39,091 nucleotides of DNA from an uncultured Clostridia bacterium (GCA_937863465.1 CALMFG010000003.1:1-39091), one strand, 5' to 3'. Positions 27,301-37,153 are shown, counted from the first letter of the stretch. Notes: generated from the letters alone by a model not told the origin. Numbers and translations are program-made.

Positions 27301-28350
27301 CTAATCGACGCGCGCAGATTTCAGCCCCGCGCTGAATGGCGGATAAATAATTCCCTTTTCGGTCACAATCGCGGTGATGTTTTCGGCGGGCGTCACGTCA
27401 AACGCGGGATTATATACCTTCACGCCCTTTGGCGCCGTCCGTACGCCGAACCGTTCGGTGATTTCTTCGCCGTTCCGCTCCTCAATCGGAATCGCATTTC
27501 CGTCGGGACACTTAAGATCGATGGTGGGTGTGGGTGCCGCAATATACAGGGGGATGTTGAAGTGTTTAGCGAGGATGGAAACATTGTACGTGCCAATCTT
27601 GTTCGCTGTGTCGCCGTTGGCCGCCACCCGGTCGCACCCCACGATGACCGCGTCAATCTTTCCCTGCCGCATGACCACCGCCGCCATATTGTCGCAGATC
27701 AGCGTTACATCCACGCCCGCTTCCATCAGCTCAAAAGCCGTCAGCGTGGCGCCCTGCAGACGCGGTCGCGTTTCGTCGGCGTAGACGCGGATATGTATGC
27801 CCTTCTCTTTGGCCAGATAAAACGGTGAAAGCGCGGTGCCATATTTGGACGTGGCCAGCGCGCCCGCGTTGCAGTGGGTCAAAACCCCGTCGCCGTCCTT
27901 CAAGAGCGAAAGCAGGTTCTCGCCGATCTTTCGGTTTATCTTCTCATCTTCATGATGAATGTCGATTGCTTCCTGTTCCAGTGCCGCCACAATTTCGGGC
28001 AAAGGCAGGGCTTTCAGGCTTTTCGCCTTTTTCAGCATACGGTTAACCGCCCAGGGCAGATTCACCGCCGTCGGCCGCGACGAAACCAGATAGTCGCCCG
28101 ACCGGGTCAGGTCATCAAAGAACGCATCCAACGCGATCCCCGATGCCGCCCGGGCCGCAATGGCCATGCCGTACGCCGCCGCCACGCCGATGGCCGGCGC
28201 GCCGCGCACAATCATGGTCTGAATTGCATCATAAACGCCTTTGACCGTATCGATACGCACATATTCCACTGCCGTCGGCAGCTTGGTCTGGTCGATGAGA
28301 ACCAACGCCCCGCTGTCCCATTTCAGGGTAAAAATCCCGTTTTCTTTCAT
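27301..28350 (-). CDS. mtnA: S-methyl-5-thioribose-1-phosphate isomerase
   Basis: [66 protein letters not shown] at 28350 (the track uses an upstream TTG at 28356). Confidence 0.93.
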   Translation of the reverse strand: MKENGIFTLKWDSGALVLIDQTKLPTAVEYVRIDTVKGVYDAIQTMIVRGAPAIGVAAAYGMAIAARAASGIALDAFFDDLTRSGDYLVSSRPTAVNLPWAVNRMLKKAKSLKALPLPEIVAALEQEAIDIHHEDEKINRKIGENLLSLLKDGDGVLTHCNAGALATSKYGTALSPFYLAKEKGIHIRVYADETRPRLQGATLTAFELMEAGVDVTLICDNMAAVVMRQGKIDAVIVGCDRVAANGDTANKIGTYNVSILAKHFNIPLYIAAPTPTIDLKCPDGNAIPIEERNGEEITERFGVRTAPKGVKVYNPAFDVTPAENITAIVTEKGIIYPPFSAGLKSARVD

Positions 28351-28376
28351 ATTCAATATTTCGCTTTCATCATCGC

Positions 28377-29257
28377 TTAGCTGCGATGCAGCTTTTTGGC
28401 CACCAGACTCTTAAGCTCGGTACTGCGTTTAATCGCGGACAGCATCAGCACACTGGGGATCATCACCGCGCAGACGATGAGTGCCAGCCCAATTCAAATT
28501 CGCTCAGCAGAAAGTACCGCGTCACCAAATCGGCGACCACACTCATAATCGCCAGGTCGCTTAAAAGAACGGTCATTAAGCCCCAAACCCCGTTCTTGGA
28601 AGAGCGGATGGCAAAATAGGAGACCAGAGAGAGCGTCAGCACCGGAAAGCCGATCCAGGACGCGATTTTGATGGTGAGCGGCTGGGTGCCGATAAGCACC
28701 ACCACGCCCACCGCGATAATCAGCGCGGCAAAGATATAGTAGATGGTAATCGGCAGGAACTTGCGGATGCGGTCGGTCAGGAATATGCCGGATATAATTA
28801 CCCACAGCACCAGCAACGAAAAACTGGTGTACTGCGACCAGGATATCCGGCCGTCGATGATGATATTCAGCAGAATAAGATAGGCCAATACCGCCAGACA
28901 ATCGTAGCTGAACAGCCGGAAAAAGGTATTGCGTTTCCGAAAGAACGGATAGGCCACCCCGAACCAGACCAGCGTCAGCGAAGCCATGACGATCAGAGAC
29001 CAGCCGAACCCTTGCGGTGTTAAAAGGTCGATAAATATGGAGATAATCCCGTAGACCACGCATTGGATGGAAAGGATACTGCCGGTGATGATGCGGCGGA
29101 TTCTCTTCTTTTCGCTGACCGTATTGACGCGGTAATCCGGATAATCGGTGTTCTCGATGTCTTCCGATGCGATGGATGGCATCACTTCCGTTTTGCACAG
29201 CGGACATTTCTTATGATAAGCCGAAAGCTCAACTCCGCAGTTGACACAGTATGGCAT
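28377..29257 (-). pseudogene. DUF6320-like zinc-ribbon multi-pass membrane protein with an apparent 3' frameshift (ORF as read stops at 28463; conserved-looking C-terminus continues to 28377)
   Basis: N-terminal CVNCGVELSAYHKKCPLCKTE zinc ribbon followed by paired TM helices. After ...FELG the alternative frame encodes [36 protein letters not shown], a TM helix plus basic tail. Confidence 0.7.
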
Positions 29258-29271
29258 AGCTTTTCTCTCCT

Positions 29272-30564
29272 TTATTCATTGCTTCGAATTTTGACATGAA
29301 CGCCCATCTTGACCAGCCGACGGAACACATGGCGCTCAATGTCGGTTTCTTTGGTGTTCCGCGAAAAGGTGATGTATACCTTCCCGTCGTATCCCGCCAT
29401 GCTGCAGGGGCATTTTTCGCTGTGGGACGGCGCCAAAATGAAATTGACATCGGTCACATGCGGCCTCAGCGCATCCTCCAGCTTCACCACGCCCAGGTTG
29501 GAGACCGTGCCCGAGTACTGCGTTTCGCCCTGCGTGTTGGCCACATACCGAATCACGAGATTCTTTAAGACCAGCGGCACATGCGTCAGCACGGGGTTGG
29601 CCGCCAGCTCACAGTTTTCAAAAATCATCGCCAGCAGGTATTCTTCGGACATCTGGTTTTTCATCCCGTCCTGTATGGCCGAGACAATATCCGCAAAGGA
29701 AGATACCTTTCGCGGGTCCACGGGCGCCACCATAAACAGCGAAAAGTTCCGAAGGGATTTGATGGGGTACATGTTCCGCATGTTGACCGGAATCTGCACC
29801 GAAACCGGCCGATGGTCATTTTTACTGCGGATGGTCTTGGCCTGCAGATGCATCATGGCTTCCATGTAAAGCGCCGCAATCAGCTGGGTGATGGTGGCGT
29901 CGTATTCCTTCGCCGCTTGTTTTAAGTCCTCGGTGCTGGCCACGCCGGTAATCACCTTGTTTTCGGCTGTTGAAAGCATCCGTGTTGGAATTTTAAAGGA
30001 TTTCAGCGCGTTAAACAGACTCCTGTCTTTATCGAGTCTGGGCTTTTCCTTTTGCGCCGCCACTTTAACAAAAGCGTCCTCGGTTTCCTCGGGGGCGGGC
30101 GCATCCAGATAGCAATATTCTGTTTTTTCGGTCTCAGGGATGATGCCGCGAATCTGCAGATAGCGGTGAGCCAGGGTTTTTAAAAAAGTCATCGCGCCGA
30201 ACCCGTCGGTCAGCACATGGAAGGTATCCATCGATATGGTTTTTTTAAAAAACTTGACCTTGTAGAGATATCCGTTGTTGAATTCGGGGTATATCCGCTC
30301 GCAGGGCGACGCGGTCTCGGGCCAGACCAGAAGTGGCTGCTTGTTGTGCTCCAGGTAGTGCCAGAAAAGCCCGCGTTTCATATGGACGTTGATGCTGGGA
30401 AAACGCGGCTTTAAATCGTTCAGCGCCCTTAGAAGATCCGCTTCATCCACTTCCTCATCCAACGTAATCGCCATCCGGTAGAGCGCCGGATTGGTGCGCG
30501 ATTCGATTGCCGGATATATCTTCGCTGATGTATCCAGGCTGTACCAGTCTGATTTTGTTTTCAA
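29272..30564 (-). CDS. CAT/condensation-superfamily acyltransferase-like protein (alcohol acetyltransferase-like)
   Basis: DTFHVLTDGFGAMTFLKTL carries the HxxxDG motif; N-terminal WYSLDTSAKIYPAI; C-terminal SGTVSNLGVVKLEDALRPHVTDVNFILAPS. Confidence 0.75.
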   Translation of the reverse strand: MKTKSDWYSLDTSAKIYPAIESRTNPALYRMAITLDEEVDEADLLRALNDLKPRFPSINVHMKRGLFWHYLEHNKQPLLVWPETASPCERIYPEFNNGYLYKVKFFKKTISMDTFHVLTDGFGAMTFLKTLAHRYLQIRGIIPETEKTEYCYLDAPAPEETEDAFVKVAAQKEKPRLDKDRSLFNALKSFKIPTRMLSTAENKVITGVASTEDLKQAAKEYDATITQLIAALYMEAMMHLQAKTIRSKNDHRPVSVQIPVNMRNMYPIKSLRNFSLFMVAPVDPRKVSSFADIVSAIQDGMKNQMSEEYLLAMIFENCELAANPVLTHVPLVLKNLVIRYVANTQGETQYSGTVSNLGVVKLEDALRPHVTDVNFILAPSHSEKCPCSMAGYDGKVYITFSRNTKETDIERHVFRRLVKMGVHVKIRSNE

Positions 30565-30600
30565 GTTCAAACCTCTATCATTGATGCGTGTCAGGTATTA

Positions 30601-31185
30601 CTACCTATTATATATGCCATAGTAAAACAGGCCTTTGCCGGCACGCCCTTTTTGGGCCGCCGAAAACCCCGCTTCTTCCAGCGCAGGGTCAAACGTCTTG
30701 TCAATCCGGCAGGATTGGGTGAGTGCGAACCAAACCGGTGCCAGCGCAGTCACCGCGCGTTTCAGTCCCTTTGCCTCGGGCAGGCCGTGATCGATATGGA
30801 TGAACCGGCCGCCGGGCTTTAACACCCGCCGAATCTCCTTCAGCGCCGCCGCCACATCCTCCACCGAGCAAAGCAGCAGGGTCTCCACCACCGTGTCAAA
30901 GCTTCCGTCCGCAAACGGAAGTTGGGTCACATCGGCTTCAATCAGTGTAAACTCCCCTTCTCCCGCCAGTGTTCTTAATATTCTGCCCGCAAATTTATCG
31001 GCCACCGTGATGGAGCGGCATACCCCGCGGTCGTAGTATTTCAGATTGACACCCGTTCCCGCGCCAATCTCCAGCACATCGCCCGTCGCGGCCGGAATCA
31101 GCCGCGCGCGCAGTCGGCGCAGTACCAGCTTTTCCAGCGGGAACATCAAACCATCATAGAAACTAAAATTCCGACGTTTTTTCAT
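30601..31185 (-). CDS. Class I SAM-dependent methyltransferase (Methyltransf_11 type)
   Basis: DVLEIGAGTGVNLKYYDRG, LPFADGSFDTVVETLLLCSVEDVAAALKEIRRVLKPGGRFIHIDHG. Confidence 0.92.
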   Translation of the reverse strand: MKKRRNFSFYDGLMFPLEKLVLRRLRARLIPAATGDVLEIGAGTGVNLKYYDRGVCRSITVADKFAGRILRTLAGEGEFTLIEADVTQLPFADGSFDTVVETLLLCSVEDVAAALKEIRRVLKPGGRFIHIDHGLPEAKGLKRAVTALAPVWFALTQSCRIDKTFDPALEEAGFSAAQKGRAGKGLFYYGIYNR

Positions 31186-31251
31186 CGGTATATTATATCA
31201 TTGTCTGGCGCGTAGCCAATCGGTTTTTTAAAGAGATTCTCATTTTGTTAA

Positions 31252-31288
31252 TAAAAAAGAGCACATCCACTGTGCCCTATGTGTTCGT
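31252..31288 (-). terminator. Likely intrinsic terminator downstream of the PAS/GGDEF regulator
   Basis: Minus-strand GCAC-AGTGGAT-GTGC (within an imperfect longer stem) followed by TCTTTTTTATT. Confidence 0.5.
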
Positions 31289-31291
31289 TTT

Positions 31292-33883
31292 TTAAGATTT
31301 TCCGTTCATCTCTTCCAATATCGACAGCGTGTTCTCCCCCCAGCTGTAGTTGGTGAGATAAGCGCCCGGGAAATGCCCGCGGTTCTTGGCGCTGGCTGAG
31401 ACGTAGTCGTAGTAATCGCAGTCAAACTTCTCGGGTATTACCCGCCGGAGGCCGTTGATGCTCTCCAGGATGTCCTCGATGCCGAACTCAGCCAGAATGG
31501 TTTTCAGCCGCATCGCCACCTTGCGGTAACGGGACATGGTCAGCTCGTTGGCCGGTTCGTCCTCCCAAAGAAAGCTGATGGCGTCGCTGGCCGAAAGGAA
31601 TCCGCCGCGGCGATCCACCATGAGAGCCAGCAGTTCCTTGGCTTTTACCACCTTAAAAGGAATGGCCTGCCCATCCACAAACACATCAAAGTAACCGAAC
31701 GTGCGGATATAAATCCGCTTCTGCCCGTCCGCCTTGGGTTTAATCACCGGCGTCGTGTTCTTCACAGGTTCTGCCGCGTCCATATCCGAAGCGAAGAAGG
31801 CAAACTGCTGGTTGCCCATCTTTTTGGCCACGCACAGCGCCTGATCCGCTTTTTCATACAGCTCGTCATAGTCGCTAGCGTCCGTCGGAAAGATGGAGAT
31901 GCCGATGGTGGCCGACAGCGTCACGTTTTCGCTGACCTTCTGGGTCAGCGCGCTGCAAAGGATGCGCATCTGTTCGCGGAGCACCGCTTCAGCGGGTATC
32001 TCGTAGATGCAGAGGGCAAACTTATCGCCGTCCAGACGCGCCGCACTTTCACTGCGGATAGCCTGCAGGGTAATCGCCACGCTTTTCAGCATCTTGTCCC
32101 CAAACGCATAGCCGTAGGCGTCGTTAATCTCTTTTAGACTGTTCATGTCGATCATCACAAACGCGCCGAGGCCTTTTTCGCCGCCGTCCAACGCCTTGCT
32201 GCGCAAAAGGTCGGTAAAATACTCGCGGAATGCCGCGCGGTTGAGTAGGCCGGTCAGCGGGTCGCGCTTGGCCTGATCCATCAGAATCAGCTGGGAGTTT
32301 TTCTTTTCATTGATGTCGATGATATAGATGAGCACATGCTGATACCCCAGCGTGCTCGGTACTGCATACATATAGGTGATGCCCATCCACCGATAACCTT
32401 CGTAGCCGCCAAACAGCGCGCGCGAACGATAATCGAAGCTGATTTTGCGCTTGGACGACGACAAATCCTGCATGATTTTTTTGACGTCGTCATATTCCTG
32501 CATCATCGCCTTGTCTTCGGGATGCGCCTGCCGAACCAGCTCTTCGATGAGCTGGTCCAATGTAATCTGTTCGTCAATCACCGCGGGCAGAATATCGCTG
32601 CCCGAAGCCACCCGCTTGCCGGTGTCCATGTCGAACTCCAGCGCCAGCATCGCACCGGCCGTAATCGACCGCCGGAAGGACGCTTCCTTATCCACCGAGG
32701 CCAGCAGCTTGGCTTCGTTTTCTTTTTCCTGCGAGATATCGTCCGCCCGACCGACCACATGGCAGACCCGGCTCTTTTCGTCCGTTACGCTGGTGTACCG
32801 TAAGCGCCACCACCGATACCCTTGCCCATGGAAATCGGCCATGATGTCCAGCGCGTTGCTGCTGTGCGAACTTCTGGCTTTGCTTAGCGCTTCGCCGACA
32901 ATCGCCGTGCTGTCCGGATGGATGCGTTTGTCCTCCGACAGGTTCTCCAAAAACCGCGCAATACGGATATTCTTCAGCACACCTTCATCGGTAAAGATAT
33001 TATAATCCAAGATGTCGGTATCCATGTTGTATTCAAAGGTCACCACCTGTTCGCTTTCGCTCAAAATGCGGTAGCGTTCTTCCTGCCAGCTGCGTTTTGT
33101 GTCTGCCTCGGCCAGCGTCGAGATGTCCTGCATGGTGATGTAACACTGCGGCGCTTGTTCTTTGCGGCTGGTCAGCGTTCCCTGCACATGCAGCCAAATC
33201 CACACGCCGTCTTTTCGTTTTACGCTGATCCGGGCTTCCATAGTTTCCCCCGCCATCAGCGAACCAAAAAAGTGCGACGGAATCTGACCCAGCGGGTCGT
33301 CATCCGCCTTGGTTTTAAAAAATATCGGCTTCTTCTGCTCAATGCGCGCGTCCATCTCCTCACTGGTGTAGCCGAAGATGGCGCAGGCGCGGTCGCTTAA
33401 ATATGTGGGTACAATCTGCTCGCCAATCTCGAAGATGCCGATGCCCAGCGAAATATTTTCGATGATGCCCTGAAGCATCTGGTTTTCCTGTTCCAACTGC
33501 TGGTTATAGCGAATCTCTTCGTCGAAGTCCAAAAGCGAAAGGATGGCTCTTTCTGTCTCTCCCGTTTCATCCAGAAAATATCGCGACGAAATACACGTCC
33601 AGCTGTATCCGCCGTCCGCTGTTTTCAGCCGCAGGGTGATTCCTTCGTTGGTCTGCCCTGCCGATGCTCTGACTAAAAAATCGTGAAGCATGGAAAAATC
33701 GTCGGGATGAACGCCGCTGAGCGCATCGAAGTTAAGAAAAAGTTCTGTGGCGTCTTCACGGCTCATCGCATAATGTGTAAAGGATTCCGAAGCGGTGAAT
33801 GCTCCGGTTCGAATGTCCCATTCCAGTACCGTTGCGCCGAATCTCTGATTGTTGTTTTCTAATGCCGCGCTGTCTTTTGACAT
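31292..33883 (-). CDS. Multi-PAS, degenerate-GGDEF protein with C-terminal SARP/OmpR-type winged-helix DNA-binding domain
   Basis: PAS segments (VLEWDIRTGAF..., IGIFEIGEQIVPTYLSDRACAIFGYT...). RDPLTGLLNRAAFREYF...VMIDMNSLKEINDAYGYAFGD...RLDGDKFALCIYE. C-terminal IRTFGYFDVFVDGQAIPFKVVKAKELLALMVDRRGGFLSASDAISFLWEDEPAN. Start chosen at the ATG after GGGGGAAAG. Confidence 0.85.
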   Translation of the reverse strand: MSKDSAALENNNQRFGATVLEWDIRTGAFTASESFTHYAMSREDATELFLNFDALSGVHPDDFSMLHDFLVRASAGQTNEGITLRLKTADGGYSWTCISSRYFLDETGETERAILSLLDFDEEIRYNQQLEQENQMLQGIIENISLGIGIFEIGEQIVPTYLSDRACAIFGYTSEEMDARIEQKKPIFFKTKADDDPLGQIPSHFFGSLMAGETMEARISVKRKDGVWIWLHVQGTLTSRKEQAPQCYITMQDISTLAEADTKRSWQEERYRILSESEQVVTFEYNMDTDILDYNIFTDEGVLKNIRIARFLENLSEDKRIHPDSTAIVGEALSKARSSHSSNALDIMADFHGQGYRWWRLRYTSVTDEKSRVCHVVGRADDISQEKENEAKLLASVDKEASFRRSITAGAMLALEFDMDTGKRVASGSDILPAVIDEQITLDQLIEELVRQAHPEDKAMMQEYDDVKKIMQDLSSSKRKISFDYRSRALFGGYEGYRWMGITYMYAVPSTLGYQHVLIYIIDINEKKNSQLILMDQAKRDPLTGLLNRAAFREYFTDLLRSKALDGGEKGLGAFVMIDMNSLKEINDAYGYAFGDKMLKSVAITLQAIRSESAARLDGDKFALCIYEIPAEAVLREQMRILCSALTQKVSENVTLSATIGISIFPTDASDYDELYEKADQALCVAKKMGNQQFAFFASDMDAAEPVKNTTPVIKPKADGQKRIYIRTFGYFDVFVDGQAIPFKVVKAKELLALMVDRRGGFLSASDAISFLWEDEPANELTMSRYRKVAMRLKTILAEFGIEDILESINGLRRVIPEKFDCDYYDYVSASAKNRGHFPGAYLTNYSWGENTLSILEEMNGKS

Positions 33884-34091
33884 CTTTCCCCCAGAAAGCC
33901 TGACGGTTCTCATCCGCCATATTCAAACGCTGACGCGCCCAAAAATCCAAACGGGTCATGACCAAAAAATCACTGTACTGCACATCACATAGTAATCTAA
34001 ACTTCTTATCAGTATATCATAATTCTTTTATTCAATCCACAATCCCGTCACGCGTCAGACAGATGCCCGAGGAAAGCCGCCCAAAAGAAAA

Positions 34092-34127
34092 ACAGGAACC
34101 CTTTCGTCACACCTCAAGAGCCCCTGT
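34092..34127 (-). terminator. Intrinsic terminator downstream of the sulfotransferase-like gene
   Basis: Minus-strand ACAGGGGCTC / GGGTTCCTGT 10-bp stem (3 G-U pairs) followed by TTTTTCTTTT. Confidence 0.65.
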
Positions 34128-34138
34128 CATTGTCGTCT

Positions 34139-35536
34139 TTAGAAGAATTTATACCACAGTCTGCCAACCGCTTTTCTTAACCGATCCTTCGGCTTGGGCG
34201 CCTGGCTGGGCTGCGGCTGGTTGCCTGCGGCTTTGCCGATGCGCAGGTAATGCACCAGCGGGCACATATCATATTCGGTGGATTTTGGATAATCCAGCTT
34301 GTATTGCGCGGTATTAAATTTCTGGCTGGGATCCAGATTCATTTTATGCCCCATAACGAGGTAATGCAGTATGGTATCCGTCTCCTTGGGAAGCTGCGGA
34401 TTCGTCCGTAAGTAGAAGGCTTCGTCAAACAGTCCGCTTTTCTCGACCAGCTTCCAGTCGTCCATGAACAAGTCGGCGTATCGGTCGAATTCATCAAAGG
34501 CATCCAGCGCGCCGGCCACGCTGGCGATGAGATAGTCTTTGCTGACGCCGCCCATCTTGTCCATCATCGTCTTAAAGGCGAATGCGGCCACTTCTTTGAT
34601 GGTCTCGGCGTCCAGGTCATCATAGCTGATGATTTTTTCGGACGGCATGGGTTCGAGGTACAGCGGTTTACCGCCGTAAAACTTCTGCTCAATCTCCCTG
34701 TTGCCGTTTTTTACGTCTTTCAGCGCATCCATCTTTTCCTGATAGCTCATCACCTGAAAGTTCTCATCCCCTTTTCCAAGAGGGCGCTGACCCAGCGCTT
34801 TATTGATGTGCGTGCCCCGCCAGGTTCCAAAGGTTCCTTTTTCGTTTTTCAGCCGATAATCGCGCAGCGGGAGATAGCGGTTCAGCATCTCTTTGAAAAC
34901 GAGCGCCTGTCCATTTAGGCTGATATTGACCTCCTCCTCACTGTTGACAAATTCGGCGAACGCGGCTTCAGGAACTCCCAGCACGCGCAGAAAATCATAA
35001 TTGATATTTCCGCCGGAAAATTGTTTGCGTTCAAACGGGCGAATAATGATCGATTCTGCATGGATATGCTTCGAGATCATATTTAAAGTGCGATGGTAAT
35101 CCGACATATAATAGGGTTCTTCGTCTCGGTTATGGGTCAGCGGAAACCCTGCCGCAATCTGCCAGCGTTTATAGGATTCCAGCCACTTGTCCTGCCGGCG
35201 CAGATATACGATGAGTGTAACCTCGTCAAAATAATCTGCCAAAAATGCAAAAAAACCATCATCCAGACTGAACAGGTTTTCGTTGGAATACAGGATGGTG
35301 TCTCCGCCGCACCGCTCCACATCCGCGTCGAATATCCGGGCAAGGGCGGTCGGATCAAACCCTGGAAGTCCGGCCAGATAGATATCGCTGGCGTTCCCCA
35401 CCTGGTTCGAAAACGAACGCTCGGCATAGTAATAGCCATATTTTTTCAGCAGTGCGTCATTCTCCGCAAAGAAGCCCTGCAGTGCCGAAGTGCCGGTTTT
35501 TGGATATCCTATATGGAAAACAGCTTTTTTACTCAT
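34139..35536 (-). CDS. Sulfotransferase-family protein with C-terminal FDEAFYL..NP / HYL..G repeats
   Basis: N-terminal PAPS-loop-like FHIGYPKTGTSALQGFF. C-terminal SGLFDEAFYLRTNPQL...ILHYLVMGHKMNLDPSQKFNTAQYKLDYP...PLVHYLRIGKAAGNQPQP. Confidence 0.78.
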   Translation of the reverse strand: MSKKAVFHIGYPKTGTSALQGFFAENDALLKKYGYYYAERSFSNQVGNASDIYLAGLPGFDPTALARIFDADVERCGGDTILYSNENLFSLDDGFFAFLADYFDEVTLIVYLRRQDKWLESYKRWQIAAGFPLTHNRDEEPYYMSDYHRTLNMISKHIHAESIIIRPFERKQFSGGNINYDFLRVLGVPEAAFAEFVNSEEEVNISLNGQALVFKEMLNRYLPLRDYRLKNEKGTFGTWRGTHINKALGQRPLGKGDENFQVMSYQEKMDALKDVKNGNREIEQKFYGGKPLYLEPMPSEKIISYDDLDAETIKEVAAFAFKTMMDKMGGVSKDYLIASVAGALDAFDEFDRYADLFMDDWKLVEKSGLFDEAFYLRTNPQLPKETDTILHYLVMGHKMNLDPSQKFNTAQYKLDYPKSTEYDMCPLVHYLRIGKAAGNQPQPSQAPKPKDRLRKAVGRLWYKFF

Positions 35537-35617
35537 GGTCACTCTCTCCCGTACGGCTTTTGTGCCGTTAAGCTTTTTTTATATTGTCCGAGACAACGGT
35601 ATCATCATTTGATTTCT

Positions 35618-37153
35618 TTAATTTGCTTTCGCGTGAAGACGATCCCGCAAACCCGTCCACAGATGATGCCTTTTTTCTTTATTTGTCAAAATAAACAGAT
35701 TGACGACAAATCCGAGCACCGCCACGGCAAGGCCGCCAGCTATCAGTTTGCCCCAGGAATCCACCATCCAGACCTGTCTAAGCGCAAAGCCCAGCGCGGT
35801 AACCACCGCCAGACAGGCATAGCCCTTTGGCACAGGAGGGATAAACACCGTCCACTTCTCGCCCATCACTTTCGCCGCCAGCGGATAGACAAAGACCAGA
35901 TTCAATATATTGGTCAAAACCGAAGTGACTCCGGCAATCGCCATGAGCCCTATCTGCGTATCCTGAGTCAGGCGCAGAATGGTGATGACAATTACGACGC
36001 TCAGCGCGGCCACGCTGAATGTCGTCACCGAAAAAACCTTGAGTTGTTTCTTGACCTGAAATACTCCCGGCAGTGTGCGGACCGAATAGAAGCTGAATTC
36101 CACCATGATAATCAGCACGGTCAAAAGCTGTAAGAATTCCGCGTCCTGCGAAGGCAGCCACAGGCGATAGAATGCGTCGCCGAAGCCTAAGACCCCGCCG
36201 ATGATGATTGAGCCAATCATGGTAATCGGCACGAAGGAAGCCAAAAAGTTCTTCAGCAATCCGGAAGCGTTGAGCGCGTAATCTTTGGTGATGGAGGGCA
36301 TATAGGATTTCCAGAATATCGTAAACATCTGAACGATATAATTTGGGATGTTGCGGGCAATCGCCAGAATACCTGCCGCAACCGGACCCAGAAAAATGTT
36401 CGCCAAAACCAAATCCAAGCCCAGCGTCAGAATATCATTGAGGCTGTTCAGCACGTTCCATTTGCCCGACTGAACCAGCTCTTTCAGCAGTGCTCCGTTA
36501 TACAGACGAATATCCACGCGTATTTCGGGCAGCAATCGGCGTTTGGCCGCCGCGTAAGCCCACCCTTCGGCCGCCATCATCGCAAAGCTGGTGAGACCAA
36601 TGATGATCAGACTGGGCCGCAGCCAGGCAAAAAGGACCAAGAGCAGCGCGCCGCGGAGCATCACCTTGAAGATATTGATATACGCCTCAATATCCACGCG
36701 GTTGGTTACAAACATGGCATTCTTCTGTGCGCTCATCATCACAACAAACAGCGACGCGATGAAGATAAGCAGAAACATCAGTTTGACATCGCGCACCATG
36801 TCAGCCGGAATATGAATCAGCCGATCCAGAAACACGACCAGAAAGATGCTGGCGATAAAAAGCACACCGGCCATGACGATGTTGGCCAGATATACGGTAT
36901 TGAAGTACTGTTCGGCTTTGGGGATGTCACCGCGGTGGTAGGCAACCGAAATGAACCGGCCGGCCATTGAATTGACCGCGATGGTCAAAATTACCGCATA
37001 TGAGAAAAACGTATTCGCCGTCTGAAAAAAGCCGTAAGCGTCAACCCCCAGATTCTCAATGATGAACGGGGACAGGAAAAACGAGATGGCCAAACCGATG
37101 GCAAAGCTTAAACCGTTGACGACGATATTGATTACAATCTGCTTTTTATTCAT
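35618..37153 (-). CDS. Polysaccharide biosynthesis/export flippase (Wzx/MATE-like), 511 aa
   Basis: N-terminal IVINIVVNGLSFAIGLAISFFLSPFIIENLGVDAYGFFQTANTFFSYA, multiple TM helices, typical oligosaccharide flippase pattern. Confidence 0.9.
   Translation of the reverse strand: MNKKQIVINIVVNGLSFAIGLAISFFLSPFIIENLGVDAYGFFQTANTFFSYAVILTIAVNSMAGRFISVAYHRGDIPKAEQYFNTVYLANIVMAGVLFIASIFLVVFLDRLIHIPADMVRDVKLMFLLIFIASLFVVMMSAQKNAMFVTNRVDIEAYINIFKVMLRGALLLVLFAWLRPSLIIIGLTSFAMMAAEGWAYAAAKRRLLPEIRVDIRLYNGALLKELVQSGKWNVLNSLNDILTLGLDLVLANIFLGPVAAGILAIARNIPNYIVQMFTIFWKSYMPSITKDYALNASGLLKNFLASFVPITMIGSIIIGGVLGFGDAFYRLWLPSQDAEFLQLLTVLIIMVEFSFYSVRTLPGVFQVKKQLKVFSVTTFSVAALSVVIVITILRLTQDTQIGLMAIAGVTSVLTNILNLVFVYPLAAKVMGEKWTVFIPPVPKGYACLAVVTALGFALRQVWMVDSWGKLIAGGLAVAVLGFVVNLFILTNKEKRHHLWTGLRDRLHAKAN

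Noticed and set aside
28494-29207. 237-aa minus-strand ORF in another frame of the DUF6320-like gene
   Set aside because: The zinc ribbon and TM helices are in the 28463..29257 frame. This overlapping frame is Arg/His/Pro-rich and does not contain the restored C-terminus.
33790-33830. tRNA T-loop-like GGTTCGAAT
   Set aside because: It lies inside the PAS-domain coding region. No acceptor or anticodon stems could be found around it.
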